From contig NZ_CP073105.1 of assembly GCF_018138085.1 (NCBI RefSeq), positions 4,402,001-4,466,000 of the forward strand: DNA of 64,000 nucleotides, written 5' to 3'. Below are positions 11,748 to 22,319 of this stretch, piece after piece. This DNA comes from Stutzerimonas stutzeri (GTDB taxonomy: Bacteria; Pseudomonadota; Gammaproteobacteria; Pseudomonadales; Pseudomonadaceae). A model generated the notes under the pieces. It was given only the letters and a program-made list of their open reading frames with translations, was not told where the DNA came from and searched no databases. Positions within the stretch are counted from its first letter, which is position 1. The number at the start of each line of letters is the position of its first letter. Position numbers and translations under genes: made by a program.

Positions 11748-12998
11748 ATGCTCGAACTGTCGGCCATCTTCATCAGCCTCACGGCCCTGCTCGCCTATCT
11801 CAACTACCGTTTCATCGGCCTGCCACCGACCATCGGAGTCATGGCGACGGCGCTGGTATTTTCCGTGCTGCTGCATGCGCTGGCACTGCTGGGGCTACCT
11901 TCGATCGAGGAGCAGATCGAAACCCTGGTCGGGCGCATCGACTTCAACCATCTATTGATGGACGGCATGTTGTCCTTTCTGCTGTTCGCCGGCGCCCTGC
12001 ACATCAACCTCGCCGACCTGCGCGCCCGGCGCTGGGCGATCGGCCTCCTGGCAACCCTCGGTGTGCTGTTTTCCACCGCCGTGATCGGCTTGGGCACCTG
12101 GTACATCCTCGGTCTGTTCGAGCAGCAGCCGCCGCTGATCTACTGCCTGCTATTCGGCGCGCTTATCTCGCCGACCGACCCCATCGCCGTGCTGGGCATC
12201 ATGCGCTCGGCAGGAGCGCCGAAGGCGCTGGAAACCACGATCGTCGGCGAGTCGCTGTTCAACGACGGGGTCGCCGTGGTGGTGTTCACGGTGCTGTTGG
12301 GTGTGCTCGCGCGTGGTGAAGCGCCGGGTGCGGGAGAAGCCGTCTGGCTGTTCGTCGAGGAAGCCGGCGGCGGCATGTTGCTCGGTGGTCTGCTCGGCGC
12401 GCTGACCTTCGCCTTGCTGAAAAGCATCGATCAGTATCAGGTCGAGGTGCTGCTGACGCTCGCCCTGGTTCTCGGCGGCTATACCCTGGCGACGCACCTG
12501 CACGTATCGGGTCCGATCGCCATGGTGGTCGCGGGCCTGATCATCGGTAATCAGGGCCGCCGTCACGCGATGTCCGAGCACACCCGGGAAAACCTCGACA
12601 ACTTCTGGGAATTGCTCGACGAAATCCTCAACGCCGTGCTCTTCGTGCTGATCGGCATGGAGCTGGTCTTGCTGCCCTTCAGCGCGCAGTACCTGCTGAT
12701 CGCGCTGTGCGTGGCGCTGCTGATTCTCGGCACCCGCCTGATTGCCGTCGGCCCACCGGCACTGCTGCTACGCAAACTCGGCCGCGCCCTGCCGGACGGA
12801 ACGGTACGCATCCTGACCTGGGGCGGACTGCGCGGCGGCATCTCGGTGGCCCTGGTCCTGGCGCTGCCGGCCAGCGACGAGCGCAATCTGCTGCTCAATA
12901 TCACCTACCTGGTCGTGCTGTTCTCGATTCTCATCCAGGGCCTGACCATCGGCCGACTGGTACGGCGGATCTGCGGCGCCAGCCACAATGACCACTGA
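11748..12998 (+). CDS. CPA1-family Na+(K+)/H+ antiporter (NhaP-like)
   Basis: Inner-membrane cation/proton antiporter, 416 residues with about twelve transmembrane segments. Diagnostic stretches are LISPTDPIAVLGI and GESLFNDGVAVVVF, holding the paired acidic ion-binding residues of CPA1 exchangers (Asp in PTDP and in FNDG), and WGGLRGGISVALVLALP in the C-terminal half. It lacks the long cytoplasmic tail of eukaryotic NHE proteins. The ATG at 11748 has CCGAGGAACCC upstream; an upstream in-frame reading from 11508 is non-homologous. Role: pH and Na+ homeostasis. Whether Na+ or K+ is preferred cannot be told. Confidence 0.9.
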   Translation: MLELSAIFISLTALLAYLNYRFIGLPPTIGVMATALVFSVLLHALALLGLPSIEEQIETLVGRIDFNHLLMDGMLSFLLFAGALHINLADLRARRWAIGLLATLGVLFSTAVIGLGTWYILGLFEQQPPLIYCLLFGALISPTDPIAVLGIMRSAGAPKALETTIVGESLFNDGVAVVVFTVLLGVLARGEAPGAGEAVWLFVEEAGGGMLLGGLLGALTFALLKSIDQYQVEVLLTLALVLGGYTLATHLHVSGPIAMVVAGLIIGNQGRRHAMSEHTRENLDNFWELLDEILNAVLFVLIGMELVLLPFSAQYLLIALCVALLILGTRLIAVGPPALLLRKLGRALPDGTVRILTWGGLRGGISVALVLALPASDERNLLLNITYLVVLFSILIQGLTIGRLVRRICGASHNDH

Positions 12999-13015
12999 CA
13001 GGCACAGCGCCGGGC

Positions 13016-13044
13016 TTGGGATTGCCTGGCGTCGCGGATATAAT
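13016..13044 (+). promoter_or_regulatory. Sigma-70 promoter of ahcY
   Basis: TTGGGA (13016-13021), a 17-base spacer and a perfect TATAAT (13039-13044). Predicted transcription start near 13051 gives a leader of about 150 bases that contains a 7-bp hairpin (13059-13065 with 13072-13078) and then the SAH riboswitch. Confidence 0.75.
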
Positions 13045-13092
13045 CGCCGGGTTTGACTCGGCCGACACCGTTCGGCCGTGCCCGCCACCTGT

Positions 13093-13174
13093 CCGAGGGG
13101 CGCTGCAGCAGACTTACCTTTCAGGGGTCTGTCAGGCTCGGATGGGGCGTTAACCATACGCATCAACGGCGCCC
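13093..13174 (+). promoter_or_regulatory. SAH riboswitch (ahcY-associated RNA)
   Basis: The class signature is visible: CCGAG (13093-13097) pairs with CTCGG (13137-13141) as the main stem; the conserved GGGCGCTGCAGC follows; AGAC (13110-13113) pairs with GTCT (13127-13130) in the next hairpin. GATG (13141-13144) and CATC (13161-13164) close a third hairpin. GGGCGC (13098-13103) is complementary to GCGCCC (13169-13174), forming the expected pseudoknot. SAH riboswitches turn on AhcY production when S-adenosylhomocysteine builds up. The pseudoknot ends about 18 bases before the ribosome site GGAG at 13192-13195. No transcription terminator is seen in the leader, so control of translation or RNA stability is likelier. 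Confidence 0.92.
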
Positions 13175-13204
13175 ATTCGCACAAAACGAATGGAGAACTC
13201 TTCA

Positions 13205-14614
13205 ATGAGTGCTGTCATGACGCCTGCCGGTTTCAACGATTTCAAAGTCGCCGACATTTCCCTGGCTGACTGGGGTCGCCGCGAGATCATCATCGCCGAA
13301 TCGGAAATGCCCGCCCTGATGGGCCTGCGCCACAAGTACGCTGGCGAACAACCGCTCAAAGGCGCGAAGATCCTCGGCTGCATCCACATGACCATCCAGA
13401 CCGCCGTACTGATCGAGACGCTGACCGCCCTCGGCGCCGAAGTCCGCTGGTCCAGCTGCAACATCTTCTCGACGCAGGACCAGGCCGCCGCCGCCATCGC
13501 CGCTGCCGGCATCCCGGTATTCGCCTGGAAGGGCGAAACCGAAGAAGAATACGAATGGTGCATCGAGCAGACCATCCTCAAGGACGGCCAGCCGTGGGAC
13601 GCCAACATGATCCTCGACGACGGCGGCGATCTGACCCAGATCCTGCATGACAAGTACCCGCAGGTGCTCGAGCGCGTGCACGGCGTCACCGAAGAGACCA
13701 CCACTGGCGTGCATCGCCTGCAGGACATGCTGAAGAAAGGAACCCTGAAGATCCCGGCGATCAACGTCAACGACTCGGTCACCAAGAGCAAGAACGACAA
13801 CAAATACGGCTGCCGTCACAGCCTCAACGACGCCATCAAGCGCGCCACCGACCACCTGCTGTCCGGCAAGCAGGCACTGGTCATCGGCTACGGCGACGTG
13901 GGCAAGGGTTCGGCGCAATCGCTGCGTCAGGAAGGCATGATCGTCAAGGTCTCGGAAGTCGACCCGATCTGCGCCATGCAGGCCTGCATGGACGGCTTCG
14001 AGCTGGTCTCCCCGTACAAGGACGGCCTCAACGACGGCACCGACGCCAGCATCGACGCCGCGTTGTTGGGCAAGATCGACCTGATCGTCACCACCACCGG
14101 CAATGCCAACGTCTGTGACGCCGGCATGCTCAAGGCGCTGAAGAAGCGCGCCGTGGTATGCAACATCGGTCACTTCGACAACGAGATCGACACCGCCTTC
14201 ATGCGCAAGAACTGGGCATGGGAAGAGGTCAAGCCGCAGGTGCACAAGATCCACCGTACCGGCCCGGGCAGCTTCGATGCGCAGAACGACGACTACCTGA
14301 TCCTGCTGGCCGAAGGTCGCCTGGTTAACCTGGGCAATGCCACCGGCCACCCGAGCCGGATCATGGACGGCTCCTTCGCCAACCAGGTGCTGGCGCAGAT
14401 CCACCTGTTCAACGAGAAGTTCGCCGACCTGCCGGTTGCCGAGAAGACCCAGAACGTCACCGTCATGGTCCTGCCGAAAAAGCTCGACGAGGAAGTCGCC
14501 GCCGAGATGGTCAAGGGCTTCGGTGGCGTCATCACCCGCCTGACCCCGAGCCAGGCCGAGTACATCGGTGTCCAGGTCGAAGGGCCGTTCAAGCCGGACT
14601 CTTACCGCTACTAA
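13205..14614 (+). CDS. ahcY: Adenosylhomocysteinase
   Basis: NAD-dependent cytoplasmic enzyme that reversibly splits S-adenosylhomocysteine to homocysteine and adenosine, relieving product inhibition of methyltransferases. The 469-residue length is standard. Landmarks are [15 protein letters not shown] and LDDGGDLTQ in the catalytic domain, [20 protein letters not shown] near the active site, [16 protein letters not shown] for NAD binding, and a C-terminal KPDSYRY. The ATG at 13205 is preferred over an in-frame ATG at 13190 because GGAG (13192-13195) is correctly spaced nine bases before it. Controlled by the SAH riboswitch in its leader. Confidence 0.98.
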   Translation: MSAVMTPAGFNDFKVADISLADWGRREIIIAESEMPALMGLRHKYAGEQPLKGAKILGCIHMTIQTAVLIETLTALGAEVRWSSCNIFSTQDQAAAAIAAAGIPVFAWKGETEEEYEWCIEQTILKDGQPWDANMILDDGGDLTQILHDKYPQVLERVHGVTEETTTGVHRLQDMLKKGTLKIPAINVNDSVTKSKNDNKYGCRHSLNDAIKRATDHLLSGKQALVIGYGDVGKGSAQSLRQEGMIVKVSEVDPICAMQACMDGFELVSPYKDGLNDGTDASIDAALLGKIDLIVTTTGNANVCDAGMLKALKKRAVVCNIGHFDNEIDTAFMRKNWAWEEVKPQVHKIHRTGPGSFDAQNDDYLILLAEGRLVNLGNATGHPSRIMDGSFANQVLAQIHLFNEKFADLPVAEKTQNVTVMVLPKKLDEEVAAEMVKGFGGVITRLTPSQAEYIGVQVEGPFKPDSYRY

Positions 14615-14631
14615 GAACCGCTGGAGGCCGG

Positions 14632-14698
14632 AAGGCTGGAGGCTGGACGAATAGCCGCATCGTATCGCTCTCTCGTCCAGCTTCTAGCCTCCAGCCTT
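14632..14698. repeat. Imperfect palindromic repeat between ahcY and metF
   Basis: AAGGCTGGAGG (14632-14642) pairs perfectly with CCTCCAGCCTT (14688-14698), and CTGGACGA (14643-14650) with TCGTCCAG (14673-14680); a seven-base bulge (14681-14687) interrupts one side. There is no T run, so it is not a standard terminator. The GCTGGAGGCTGGA composition recurs in the palindrome inside the start of hemW (59057-59133), suggesting one dispersed repeat family. Confidence 0.75.
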
Positions 14699-14751
14699 TG
14701 TCGATAAGGAAGTTTCGGGCAGCGTGCTGTCCGACAGCCCCTGGATTTGTC

Positions 14752-15606
14752 ATGAACGAACCCCAATCGAAACCCTCCATCAGCTTCGAGTTCTTCCCCA
14801 CCAAGACCGATGCCGGGCACGAGAAACTGATGACCACCGCGCGCCGGCTGGCCGAGTGCAAGCCGGACTTTTTCTCCTGCACCTACGGCGCGGGCGGCTC
14901 GACGCGCGATCGCACCCTGAACACCGTGTTGCAACTCGATGGCGATGTGAAGGTGCCTACCGCGCCACACCTTTCCTGTGTCGGCGACAGCAAGCAGGAA
15001 CTGCGCGAGCTGCTGAACCTGTACAAGAACGCCGGCATCAAGCGCATCGTTGCGCTGCGCGGCGATCTGCCGTCGGGCATGGGCATGGCCAGCGGCGAGC
15101 TGCGCTACGCCAATGAACTGGTCGAATTCATTCGCGCCGAAACGGGCGACCATTTTCATATCGAGATCGCGGCTTATCCGGAGATGCATCCGCAGGCGCG
15201 CAATTTCGAGGCGGATCTGGCCAACTTCGTACGCAAGGCCAAAGCCGGCGCCAACAGCGCCATCACTCAGTATTTCTTCAACGCCGACTGCTACTTCTAC
15301 TTCGTCGATCGCGTTCGCAAGCTGGGCGTGGATACACCGATCGTGCCAGGCATCATGCCGATCACCAACTACAGCAAGCTGGCGCGCTTCTCCGACGCGT
15401 GCGGCGCCGAGATCCCGCGCTGGGTACGCAAGCAGCTGGAGGCGTACGGCGATGACGCCGAGAGCATCCAGGCTTTCGGCGAGCAGGTGATCAGCGAGAT
15501 GTGCGAGAAGCTCATGGCGGGTGGTGCACCGGGCCTGCACTTCTACACCCTGAACCAGGCCGAACCCTGCCTGGCGATATGGGACAACCTCAAGCTGGCC
15601 AGCTGA
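14752..15606 (+). CDS. metF: 5,10-methylenetetrahydrofolate reductase
   Basis: FAD enzyme that makes 5-methyltetrahydrofolate, the methyl donor for methionine synthesis. The 284-residue TIM-barrel protein begins MNEPQSKPSISFEFFPTKTD; the FEFFPTKT strand contains the catalytic glutamate region, followed by FSCTYGAGGSTRDRT, IVALRGDLPSG, ITQYFFNADCYFYFVD and GIMPITNYSKLARFSDACG. The start ATG at 14752 gives the usual beginning, though its ribosome site is weak; an upstream TTG reading adds 18 residues of repeat-derived sequence. It is separated from ahcY by the palindromic repeat, and a hairpin follows the stop. Confidence 0.97.
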   Translation: MNEPQSKPSISFEFFPTKTDAGHEKLMTTARRLAECKPDFFSCTYGAGGSTRDRTLNTVLQLDGDVKVPTAPHLSCVGDSKQELRELLNLYKNAGIKRIVALRGDLPSGMGMASGELRYANELVEFIRAETGDHFHIEIAAYPEMHPQARNFEADLANFVRKAKAGANSAITQYFFNADCYFYFVDRVRKLGVDTPIVPGIMPITNYSKLARFSDACGAEIPRWVRKQLEAYGDDAESIQAFGEQVISEMCEKLMAGGAPGLHFYTLNQAEPCLAIWDNLKLAS

Positions 15607-15615
15607 TCGTTGAAT

Positions 15616-15640
15616 CAGCTCCCTGCAAAACAGGGAGCTG
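15616..15640 (+). terminator. Strong hairpin after metF (no T run)
   Basis: CAGCTCCCTG (15616-15625) and CAGGGAGCTG (15631-15640) form a perfect 10-bp stem with a CAAAA loop, starting ten bases after the metF stop. The following bases are GTCAATG rather than Ts, so it may protect the mRNA 3' end or act with Rho rather than as a simple intrinsic terminator. Confidence 0.6.
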
Positions 15641-15695
15641 GTCAATGAACCTGCGAACTGCCACACTGTCCTAGCAATGCGGTGTTAACAGGCTC

Positions 15696-15704
15696 TGTTA
15701 TACT
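15696..15704 (+). promoter_or_regulatory. Extended -10 promoter for the rhlE-like helicase gene
   Basis: TGTTATACT contains an extended TG motif before TATACT, a good match to extended -10 promoters; no convincing -35 is present. A start near 15711 would leave an untranslated leader of about 130 bases before the helicase ATG at 15841. Confidence 0.5.
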
Positions 15705-15840
15705 CCGCACTTCCGCCAGGCTTACGCCCGGATGTCAGCATCTTTCAATGCGGCAGGACCGGACGGGATCGCACGCCAGTCGCGATTCGAGCCAGGCATG
15801 ACCATCCCAGGGCATCGCCCTACACAAGACAGGATTACTC

Positions 15841-17655
15841 ATGTCCTTTGCTTCCCTCGGTCTCTCCGAGGCTTTGGCCGGTGCCGTCGAGGCTGCCGGT
15901 TATACCCAGCCTACACCGGTGCAACAGCGGGCCATTCCCGCCGTGTTGCAAGGACGCGACCTGATGGTCGCCGCACAGACGGGAACCGGCAAGACCGGTG
16001 GCTTTGCCCTCCCCGTACTGGAAATTCTGTTCCCGGGCGGACACCCCGACCGTGAACACCGCCACGGCCCGCGCCAGCCGCGCGTGCTGGTGCTGACTCC
16101 GACGCGCGAACTCGCTGCTCAGGTCCATGACAGTTTCAAGGTCTATGCCCGCGACCTGCCGTTCAAGAGCGCCTGCATTTTCGGCGGCGTCGGCATGAAC
16201 CCGCAGATCCAGGCCATCGCCAAGGGCCTCGACGTACTCGTCGCCTGCCCAGGCCGCCTGCTCGACCTGGCTAACCAGAAGGCTGTGGACCTGTCGCATG
16301 TGGAGATACTGGTCCTCGACGAAGCCGACCGCATGCTCGACATGGGCTTCATCCATGACGTCAAGAAGGTCCTCGCCAAGCTGCCGGCCAAGCGTCAGAA
16401 CCTGCTGTTCTCGGCCACCTTTTCCAAGGACATCACCGATCTCGCCAGCAAGCTGCTGCACGAGCCGGAGCGCATCGAGGTCACGCCGCCGAACACCACG
16501 GTCGAGCGCATCGAGCAGCGCGTGTTCCGCCTGCCCGCCAGCCACAAGCGCGCCTTGCTGGCTCACCTGATCACCCAGGGTGCCTGGGAACAGGTACTGG
16601 TCTTCACTCGCACCAAGCATGGCGCCAACCGTCTCGCCGAGTATCTCGACAAGCATGGCCTGCCAGCCGTGGCGATTCACGGTAACAAGAGCCAGAACGC
16701 CCGCACCAAAGCGCTGGCGGACTTCAAGGCCAACGCCGTACGCATCCTGGTGGCGACCGATATCGCGGCACGCGGCCTGGATATCGATCAGCTGCCCCAT
16801 GTGGTCAACTTCGAACTGCCTAACGTCGAGGAAGATTACGTCCACCGTATCGGCCGGACCGGCCGTGCCGGTCGCAGCGGCGAGGCGATCTCCCTGGTCG
16901 CCCCCGACGAGGAGAAGCTGCTCAAGGGCATCGAGCGGATGACCAAGCAGCGCATTCCCGACGGCGACCTGATGGGCTTCGACGCCAGCGCCGTCGAAGC
17001 GGAAAAGCCTGAAGTACGCGAACCCCGTCAACCGCGCCCGCCACGCAATGGCGAGCGCAAGCCCCGCGCGGCCAAGGCGGAAAGCCCCAGCGGCGAGCCG
17101 AAAGAACGCAATCGCCGCGGTCGGAACAAGTCGCGCAGCGCCGGCGCAGCCTCGAGCGCATCGACAGGCGCTGCTGCGGCCCCCGTCAGCCGCCCGCCAC
17201 GCCTGCCCAGCGATCGCGATCCGGAAGTTTTTCTTGATGACGAAGTGGACAACTTCGGCAATCGCGTCGACTACGTCAGCCCGTACCAGAACAAGCAGGG
17301 TCGCGGCCGTCGTCCGGGCGCTCCCGCTCAGCCTGGCACGGGCCAGCCACGCGCTGCGGCGGGTCCACGCGGTGCAGGGGCCTCGACAGGGGCCGGCGCA
17401 GGCCAGGGCAAGGGCAAGCGTCAAGGCCAGGGCCAGTCGCGCGGCGGCCAGCCACGACGCAAGAACGAAGGCCGGCGCATCGACAACGAGCGCGGCGGAC
17501 GTCAGGACGAAGTCGCAGCCAAGCCCAAGGAGAAGCAGCCGCTGATCATCCACAAGGAGTCGAAGCTCGACCGACTGCCCAGCGCCGAGCAGCTGGATCA
17601 GCTACCGACCAGACCTCGCGGTGAAAAGCCGGCGTTGCTGACGCGCAACCGCTGA
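15841..17655 (+). CDS. rhlE: DEAD-box ATP-dependent RNA helicase (RhlE family)
   Basis: 604-residue RNA helicase. The helicase core occupies about residues 1-380 with the Q motif ([12 protein letters not shown]), Walker [19 protein letters not shown] in [16 protein letters not shown] in [17 protein letters not shown] and [10 protein letters not shown]. The last 220 residues are a basic, Arg/Lys/Gly/Pro/Ala-rich tail of low complexity, a likely RNA-binding extension, ending [17 protein letters not shown] lies before the ATG. RhlE proteins help ribosome assembly and RNA turnover, often at low temperature. The long leader and terminator show it is a single-gene unit. Confidence 0.92.
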   Translation: MSFASLGLSEALAGAVEAAGYTQPTPVQQRAIPAVLQGRDLMVAAQTGTGKTGGFALPVLEILFPGGHPDREHRHGPRQPRVLVLTPTRELAAQVHDSFKVYARDLPFKSACIFGGVGMNPQIQAIAKGLDVLVACPGRLLDLANQKAVDLSHVEILVLDEADRMLDMGFIHDVKKVLAKLPAKRQNLLFSATFSKDITDLASKLLHEPERIEVTPPNTTVERIEQRVFRLPASHKRALLAHLITQGAWEQVLVFTRTKHGANRLAEYLDKHGLPAVAIHGNKSQNARTKALADFKANAVRILVATDIAARGLDIDQLPHVVNFELPNVEEDYVHRIGRTGRAGRSGEAISLVAPDEEKLLKGIERMTKQRIPDGDLMGFDASAVEAEKPEVREPRQPRPPRNGERKPRAAKAESPSGEPKERNRRGRNKSRSAGAASSASTGAAAAPVSRPPRLPSDRDPEVFLDDEVDNFGNRVDYVSPYQNKQGRGRRPGAPAQPGTGQPRAAAGPRGAGASTGAGAGQGKGKRQGQGQSRGGQPRRKNEGRRIDNERGGRQDEVAAKPKEKQPLIIHKESKLDRLPSAEQLDQLPTRPRGEKPALLTRNR

Positions 17656-17666
17656 ACCGCTGAGAC

Positions 17667-17697
17667 AAAAAAACGCCGCCCTTCGGGGCGGCGTTTT
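17667..17697. terminator. Bidirectional intrinsic terminator between rhlE and oprM
   Basis: CGCCGCCC (17674-17681), TTCG tetraloop, GGGCGGCG (17686-17693), preceded by seven As and followed by four Ts. It sits between the convergent helicase and efflux operons, so it can serve both strands. Confidence 0.9.
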
Positions 17698-17754
17698 CAT
17701 TTGCGCCTTGATCGCCCAGCAGTGACGCTCAGAGCCCTGCCGAGGGAAAGGTCG

Positions 17755-19182
17755 TCAGCCTTCGTCGGGCATCGTTTGCGCCGGCGCTTCCCAGCCGCCA
17801 CCCAGCGCCTTGAACAGATTGACCTCGCTGATCATCTGGGCCAGGCGATCGGTGATGTACTGCTGTTGCACGTCGAATAGCTGGCGCTGGGCGTCAAGCA
17901 GCGTCAGGTAGCTGTCCACACCGGTCCGGTAGCGCCGTTCCGCCAGGCGGAAGTAGTCTTCGCTGGTGTCCAGCAGGTCGCGCTGTGCCTGCACTTGCCG
18001 CGTATAGGTGGACTGGGCAGCCAGGCCGTCGGCCACCTCGCGAAAGGCGGTCTGGATAGCCGTTTCGTACTGTGCCACCTGGATGTTGCGGCTGATTTCG
18101 GCGTAGTCGAGGTTGGCTCGAAGTTGGCCGGCATTGAAGATCGGCACGCTGATGCTCGGCGAAAAACTCCAGTAGCTCGAACCGCCATCGAACAAGCCGG
18201 ACAACTCGCTGCTTGCCGTACCCGCAGCACCCGTCAGGCTGATGCGCGGGAAGAACGCCGCGCGCGCCGCGCCGATATTGGCGTTGGCCGCCTTGAGCTG
18301 ATACTCCGCCTGGATGATGTCTGGACGCTTTTGCAGCAGATCGGATGGCAGACCGACAGGCAACGCGGCCAGTTGATCGCGCTCCAGTTGGCCGGGTGCC
18401 GGCAGGTTGCCGGGGATGTTCTGGCCAAGCAGCAGGGTCAGCGCATTGCGATCCTGCGCGACCTGGCGTGTGTACTGTTCGATGCGGACCCGCGCCGTAT
18501 CCACGGCACTGCGTGCCTGACTCAGATCGAGCGCCGAGGCAACGCCGACGTCGAAGCTATGCTGCGTCAAACCGAGGCTTTGCTCGTAGGTCTTGAGAGT
18601 GTCGCGACTGACCTGCAACAGGGCCTGATCGGCCTGTAACGTCAGCCAGGCGTTGGCAACGCTGGCAATCAGGCTGATCTGCGTGCTGCGCTGCGCCGCT
18701 TCGGTGGCAAAATACTCCTGCAGCGCCTGCTCTCGCAGACTGCCGAGGCGACCGAACAAATCCAGCTCCCAGGACACGCCGAGCGTTGCGCTGTATTGGC
18801 TGCTGATCGCGCTCTGCCCGGTCTGGTTGAGGTCGCCAGGCGTCCGCGTGCGACTGCCGGTACCGTCAGCGCTCACGGCAGGTAGCAGGTCGGCTCTCTG
18901 AATGCGGTACAGCGCACGATAGGCATCGACGTTGAGCGCCGCGACACGCAGGTCGCGGTTATTTTCCAGTGCCACACCGATCAGTTGGCGCAGTGCCGGG
19001 TCACGGAAAAAGGTTTGCCAGTCGAGATTCTCCTGCCCCAGAGCCGCGCTGGAAGCGCCGTCATAGGCCTCGCCTTCCGGCCAGTTGGCCGCCGTAGGCG
19101 CATCGGGAGGCTGATACTCGGGGATCAGGGAGCAACCGCTCAGCGCAGCCATCAGCGCCACGGCCATTACCGACTTGTTCAT
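17755..19182 (-). CDS. oprM: Outer-membrane efflux channel, OprM/TtgC type
   Basis: 475-residue outer-membrane factor of the tripartite RND pump. Lipobox LSGC puts the acylated cysteine at residue 17. Two homologous OEP repeats follow, each with the long periplasmic coiled-coil helices (for example [20 protein letters not shown]) and beta-barrel strands. The sequence [20 protein letters not shown] is a conserved OMF signature. Its ATG overlaps the stop of the inner-membrane pump gene by four bases. The symbol reflects family and locus; the TtgC and TbtM names are alternatives in related species. Confidence 0.93.
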   Translation of the reverse strand: MNKSVMAVALMAALSGCSLIPEYQPPDAPTAANWPEGEAYDGASSAALGQENLDWQTFFRDPALRQLIGVALENNRDLRVAALNVDAYRALYRIQRADLLPAVSADGTGSRTRTPGDLNQTGQSAISSQYSATLGVSWELDLFGRLGSLREQALQEYFATEAAQRSTQISLIASVANAWLTLQADQALLQVSRDTLKTYEQSLGLTQHSFDVGVASALDLSQARSAVDTARVRIEQYTRQVAQDRNALTLLLGQNIPGNLPAPGQLERDQLAALPVGLPSDLLQKRPDIIQAEYQLKAANANIGAARAAFFPRISLTGAAGTASSELSGLFDGGSSYWSFSPSISVPIFNAGQLRANLDYAEISRNIQVAQYETAIQTAFREVADGLAAQSTYTRQVQAQRDLLDTSEDYFRLAERRYRTGVDSYLTLLDAQRQLFDVQQQYITDRLAQMISEVNLFKALGGGWEAPAQTMPDEG

Positions 19183-22100
19183 TGCGCATCTCCCTTCGGT
19201 TCTTCAGCGACCTTTTTTCTGCGCTCACTCAGCGAAGACACCACGACATAAAACAGCGGCACCCAGAATATCGCCAACAACAGGGCGCTGAGCATGCCGC
19301 CTATCACGCCCGTACCAATCGCATGCTTGCTGCCCGCGCCCGCCCCGCTGGAAATCGCCAGCGGAAGCACGCCGAGCATGAACGCCAGCGAGGTCATCAC
19401 GATAGGCCGCAGACGTATGCGGCACGCTTCGATCGCCGCGTCGACCAGCGTCATGCCCTGCTCGTGCAGCGTCTTGGCAAACTCGACGATCAGGATCGCG
19501 TTACGCGCCGACAAGCCAATGGTGGTCAGCAGCCCCACCTGGAAGAAGACGTCATTGGACAACCCACGCCCCATGGTGAACGCCAGCGCGCCGACGATAC
19601 CCAGCGGCACGACCAACATGACCGAGAAGGGAATCGCCCAGCTCTCGTACAGCGCCGCGAGCGCGAGGAACACCACCAGCAGCGACAGGGCATACAGTGC
19701 TGGGGCCTGCGAACCGGACAGGCGCTCCTCGTAGGATTGCCCCGTCCAGGAGTAGCCGATACCGGCGGGCAATTGCTCCGCGATCCGCTCGACCGCGGCC
19801 ATGGCCTCACCGGAGCTGTAGCCCGGTGCGGCCGAGCCGAGAATCTCCATTGCCGGCACGCCATTGAAACGCGTCAGTTTGGGCGGCCCATAGGTCCATT
19901 CGCCAGAGGCGAAGGCAGTGAACGGCACCATCTCGCCCGCATCGTTACGCACATACCACTTGCCGAGATCCTCCGGATTCATCCGTGAGCTGGGCTCGCC
20001 CTGCATGTAGACGCGCTTGACGCGCCCGCGGTCGATGAAGTCGTTGACGTAGCTCGAACCCCAGGCGATGGACAGCGAGTCGTTGATCGCTGCGAGCGAA
20101 ACCCCGTGGGCACGCGCCTTTTCATCGTCGATGATCAGGTGGTACTGCGGCTCGTCCCGCAGGCCGTTGAAGCGAACCCCGGTCAATACCGGATCCTGCC
20201 CCGCCAGCTCCATGAACTTGTCGCGCGCCTGGGTCAGGGCCTCGTGACCGAGCCCGGCCTGATCCTGCAGATAGACGTCGAAACCGGTGGCGTTGCCCAA
20301 CTCCATCACCGCAGGCGGTGCGAAGGCGAACACCATGGCGTCGCGCAGGCTGAAGAAATAGCCCTGGGCACGCTGGGCCAGATCGAACACGCCCTGCCCG
20401 GACTCGGTGCGCTCTTCCCAGGGCTTGAGCATGATGAAGGCCATGCCGGAGCTCTGACCGCGACCGGCGAAGTTGAAGCCGGTGATGGTGAAGACCGAAC
20501 GGACCGTCTCGCTTTCCTCGTTCAGCAAATAGTCGCGCATCTGCTCGACCACTTCCTGGGTGCGGTTGGCGGTCGAACCGGCAGGCGTCTGCACCTGGGC
20601 GAACAGCACGCCCTGGTCTTCCTCGGGCAGGAACGCGGTGGGAATGCGGGTGAACATCCAGATCATCACGCCGACGATCAGCAGATACATCAGCAGGTAG
20701 GGCACCTTGCGCCGCAGCAGACCTGCAACACCGCGCTCGTAGCGCTGGGTACCGCGATCGAACGTGCGGTTGAACCAGCCGAAGAAGCCACGCTTGCCTT
20801 CATGCTCGCCGTCATGCGGCTTGAGGATGGTCGCGCACAGCGCCGGCGTGAAGATCAGCGCGACCAGCACCGACAGCACCATGGCCGAGACGATGGTGAT
20901 GGAGAACTGGCGGTAGATTACTCCTGTGGATCCGCCGAAGAAGGCCATCGGCAGCAATACGGCCGACAGCACCACGCCGATACCCACCAGCGCGCTCTGG
21001 ATCTGGCCCATGGATTTGCGCGTCGCTTCCCTGGCCGAGAGCCCTTCCTCGCGCATCACCCGTTCGACGTTCTCCACCACCACGATGGCGTCGTCCACCA
21101 GCAATCCGATCGCCAGGATCATGGCGAACATGGTGAGCGTGTTAATGCTGTATCCGAACGTCAGCAGGATCGCGAAGGTGCCGAGGATGACCACCGGTAC
21201 GGCCAGCGTCGGGATCAGCGTCGCCCGGAGGTTCTGCAGGAACAGGAACATCACCAGGAAAACCAGGACGAAGGCTTCGAGGAGCGTATGCACCACGCCC
21301 TCGATCGACGCCGAGATCACCGGCGTGGTGTCGTAGGGATAGACCACCTCGACGCCCGGCGGAAAGAAGGGTTCCAGCTCGGAGATGGTCTGGCGCACCG
21401 CATTGGCGGTGTCCAGCGCGTTGCCGCCCGCGGCCAGGCGAATACCCAGACCCGCAGCCGGCTGGCCGTTGTACTGAGCGTTGATCGCATAGTTCTCGGC
21501 GCCGAGCTCGACCTTGGCGACGTCGCTCAGGCGCACCTGCGAGCCGTCGGCATTGACCTTCAACAGGATCTTGCGGAACTGCTCGGGCGTCTCCAGGCGC
21601 GTCTTGCCGATGATCGTGGCGTTCAGTTGCTGGGTCTCGATGGCAGGCAGGCCGCCAAGCTGACCGGACGACACCTGGACGTTCTGCTCCTGGATGGCCG
21701 AACGAACGTCGACAGCGGTCAGCTGATACTGCTGCAGCTTGGCCGGATCGAGCCAGATACGCATCGCGTATTGGGCACCGAACACCTGGAAGTCACCGAC
21801 ACCCTGGGTGCGCGAGATTGGATCCTGGATATTGGCCACGATGTAGTTGGCCAGATCGAAGTTGCTCTGCCGACCATCCTTGGACACCAGCGCCACCACC
21901 ATCAGGAAGTTGCGCGCCGACTTGGAAACGCGGATGCCCTGCTGCTGGACCTGCTGCGGCAGCAGCGGCGTCGCCAGCTGCAGCTTGTTCTGTACCTGGA
22001 CCTGAGCGATGTCGGGGTTGGTGCCCTGCTCGAAGGTCACGTTGATGGTCATGCTGCCGTCGGAGTTGCTCTCCGAGAAGATATAGCGCAGCCCATCGAG

Positions 22101-22313
22101 ACCATTGAGCTGCTGCTCGATGACCTGGACGACCGTGTCCTGGACGGTTTGCGCCGAAGCGCCCGGGTAGTTGACCGAGATCGCCACGTTGGGCGGTGCG
22201 ATGCTGGGATATTGATTGACCGGCAGATTGAGAATCGCCAGCGTGCCGGCAAGCATCAGCACCAGGGCGATGACCCAGGCGAAGATCGGCCGATCGATGA
22301 AGAACTTGGACAT
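19179..22313 (-). CDS. mexB: RND multidrug efflux transporter, MexB/TtgB (HAE-1) type
   Basis: 1044-residue inner-membrane proton/drug antiporter. It opens [20 protein letters not shown] as nearly all HAE-1 pumps do. Twelve transmembrane segments flank two large periplasmic loops. Helix 4 contains the proton-relay pair in [20 protein letters not shown], and LPEEDQGV marks the second half. It starts six bases after the adaptor stop and overlaps the channel gene, so the three form one operon. Likely substrates, by family, are antibiotics, solvents and dyes. TbtABM of P. stutzeri (organotin efflux) is a related pump, but assignment to it would need comparison. Confidence 0.96.
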   Translation of the reverse strand: MSKFFIDRPIFAWVIALVLMLAGTLAILNLPVNQYPSIAPPNVAISVNYPGASAQTVQDTVVQVIEQQLNGLDGLRYIFSESNSDGSMTINVTFEQGTNPDIAQVQVQNKLQLATPLLPQQVQQQGIRVSKSARNFLMVVALVSKDGRQSNFDLANYIVANIQDPISRTQGVGDFQVFGAQYAMRIWLDPAKLQQYQLTAVDVRSAIQEQNVQVSSGQLGGLPAIETQQLNATIIGKTRLETPEQFRKILLKVNADGSQVRLSDVAKVELGAENYAINAQYNGQPAAGLGIRLAAGGNALDTANAVRQTISELEPFFPPGVEVVYPYDTTPVISASIEGVVHTLLEAFVLVFLVMFLFLQNLRATLIPTLAVPVVILGTFAILLTFGYSINTLTMFAMILAIGLLVDDAIVVVENVERVMREEGLSAREATRKSMGQIQSALVGIGVVLSAVLLPMAFFGGSTGVIYRQFSITIVSAMVLSVLVALIFTPALCATILKPHDGEHEGKRGFFGWFNRTFDRGTQRYERGVAGLLRRKVPYLLMYLLIVGVMIWMFTRIPTAFLPEEDQGVLFAQVQTPAGSTANRTQEVVEQMRDYLLNEESETVRSVFTITGFNFAGRGQSSGMAFIMLKPWEERTESGQGVFDLAQRAQGYFFSLRDAMVFAFAPPAVMELGNATGFDVYLQDQAGLGHEALTQARDKFMELAGQDPVLTGVRFNGLRDEPQYHLIIDDEKARAHGVSLAAINDSLSIAWGSSYVNDFIDRGRVKRVYMQGEPSSRMNPEDLGKWYVRNDAGEMVPFTAFASGEWTYGPPKLTRFNGVPAMEILGSAAPGYSSGEAMAAVERIAEQLPAGIGYSWTGQSYEERLSGSQAPALYALSLLVVFLALAALYESWAIPFSVMLVVPLGIVGALAFTMGRGLSNDVFFQVGLLTTIGLSARNAILIVEFAKTLHEQGMTLVDAAIEACRIRLRPIVMTSLAFMLGVLPLAISSGAGAGSKHAIGTGVIGGMLSALLLAIFWVPLFYVVVSSLSERRKKVAEEPKGDAQ

Positions 22314-22319
22314 ATCGGG

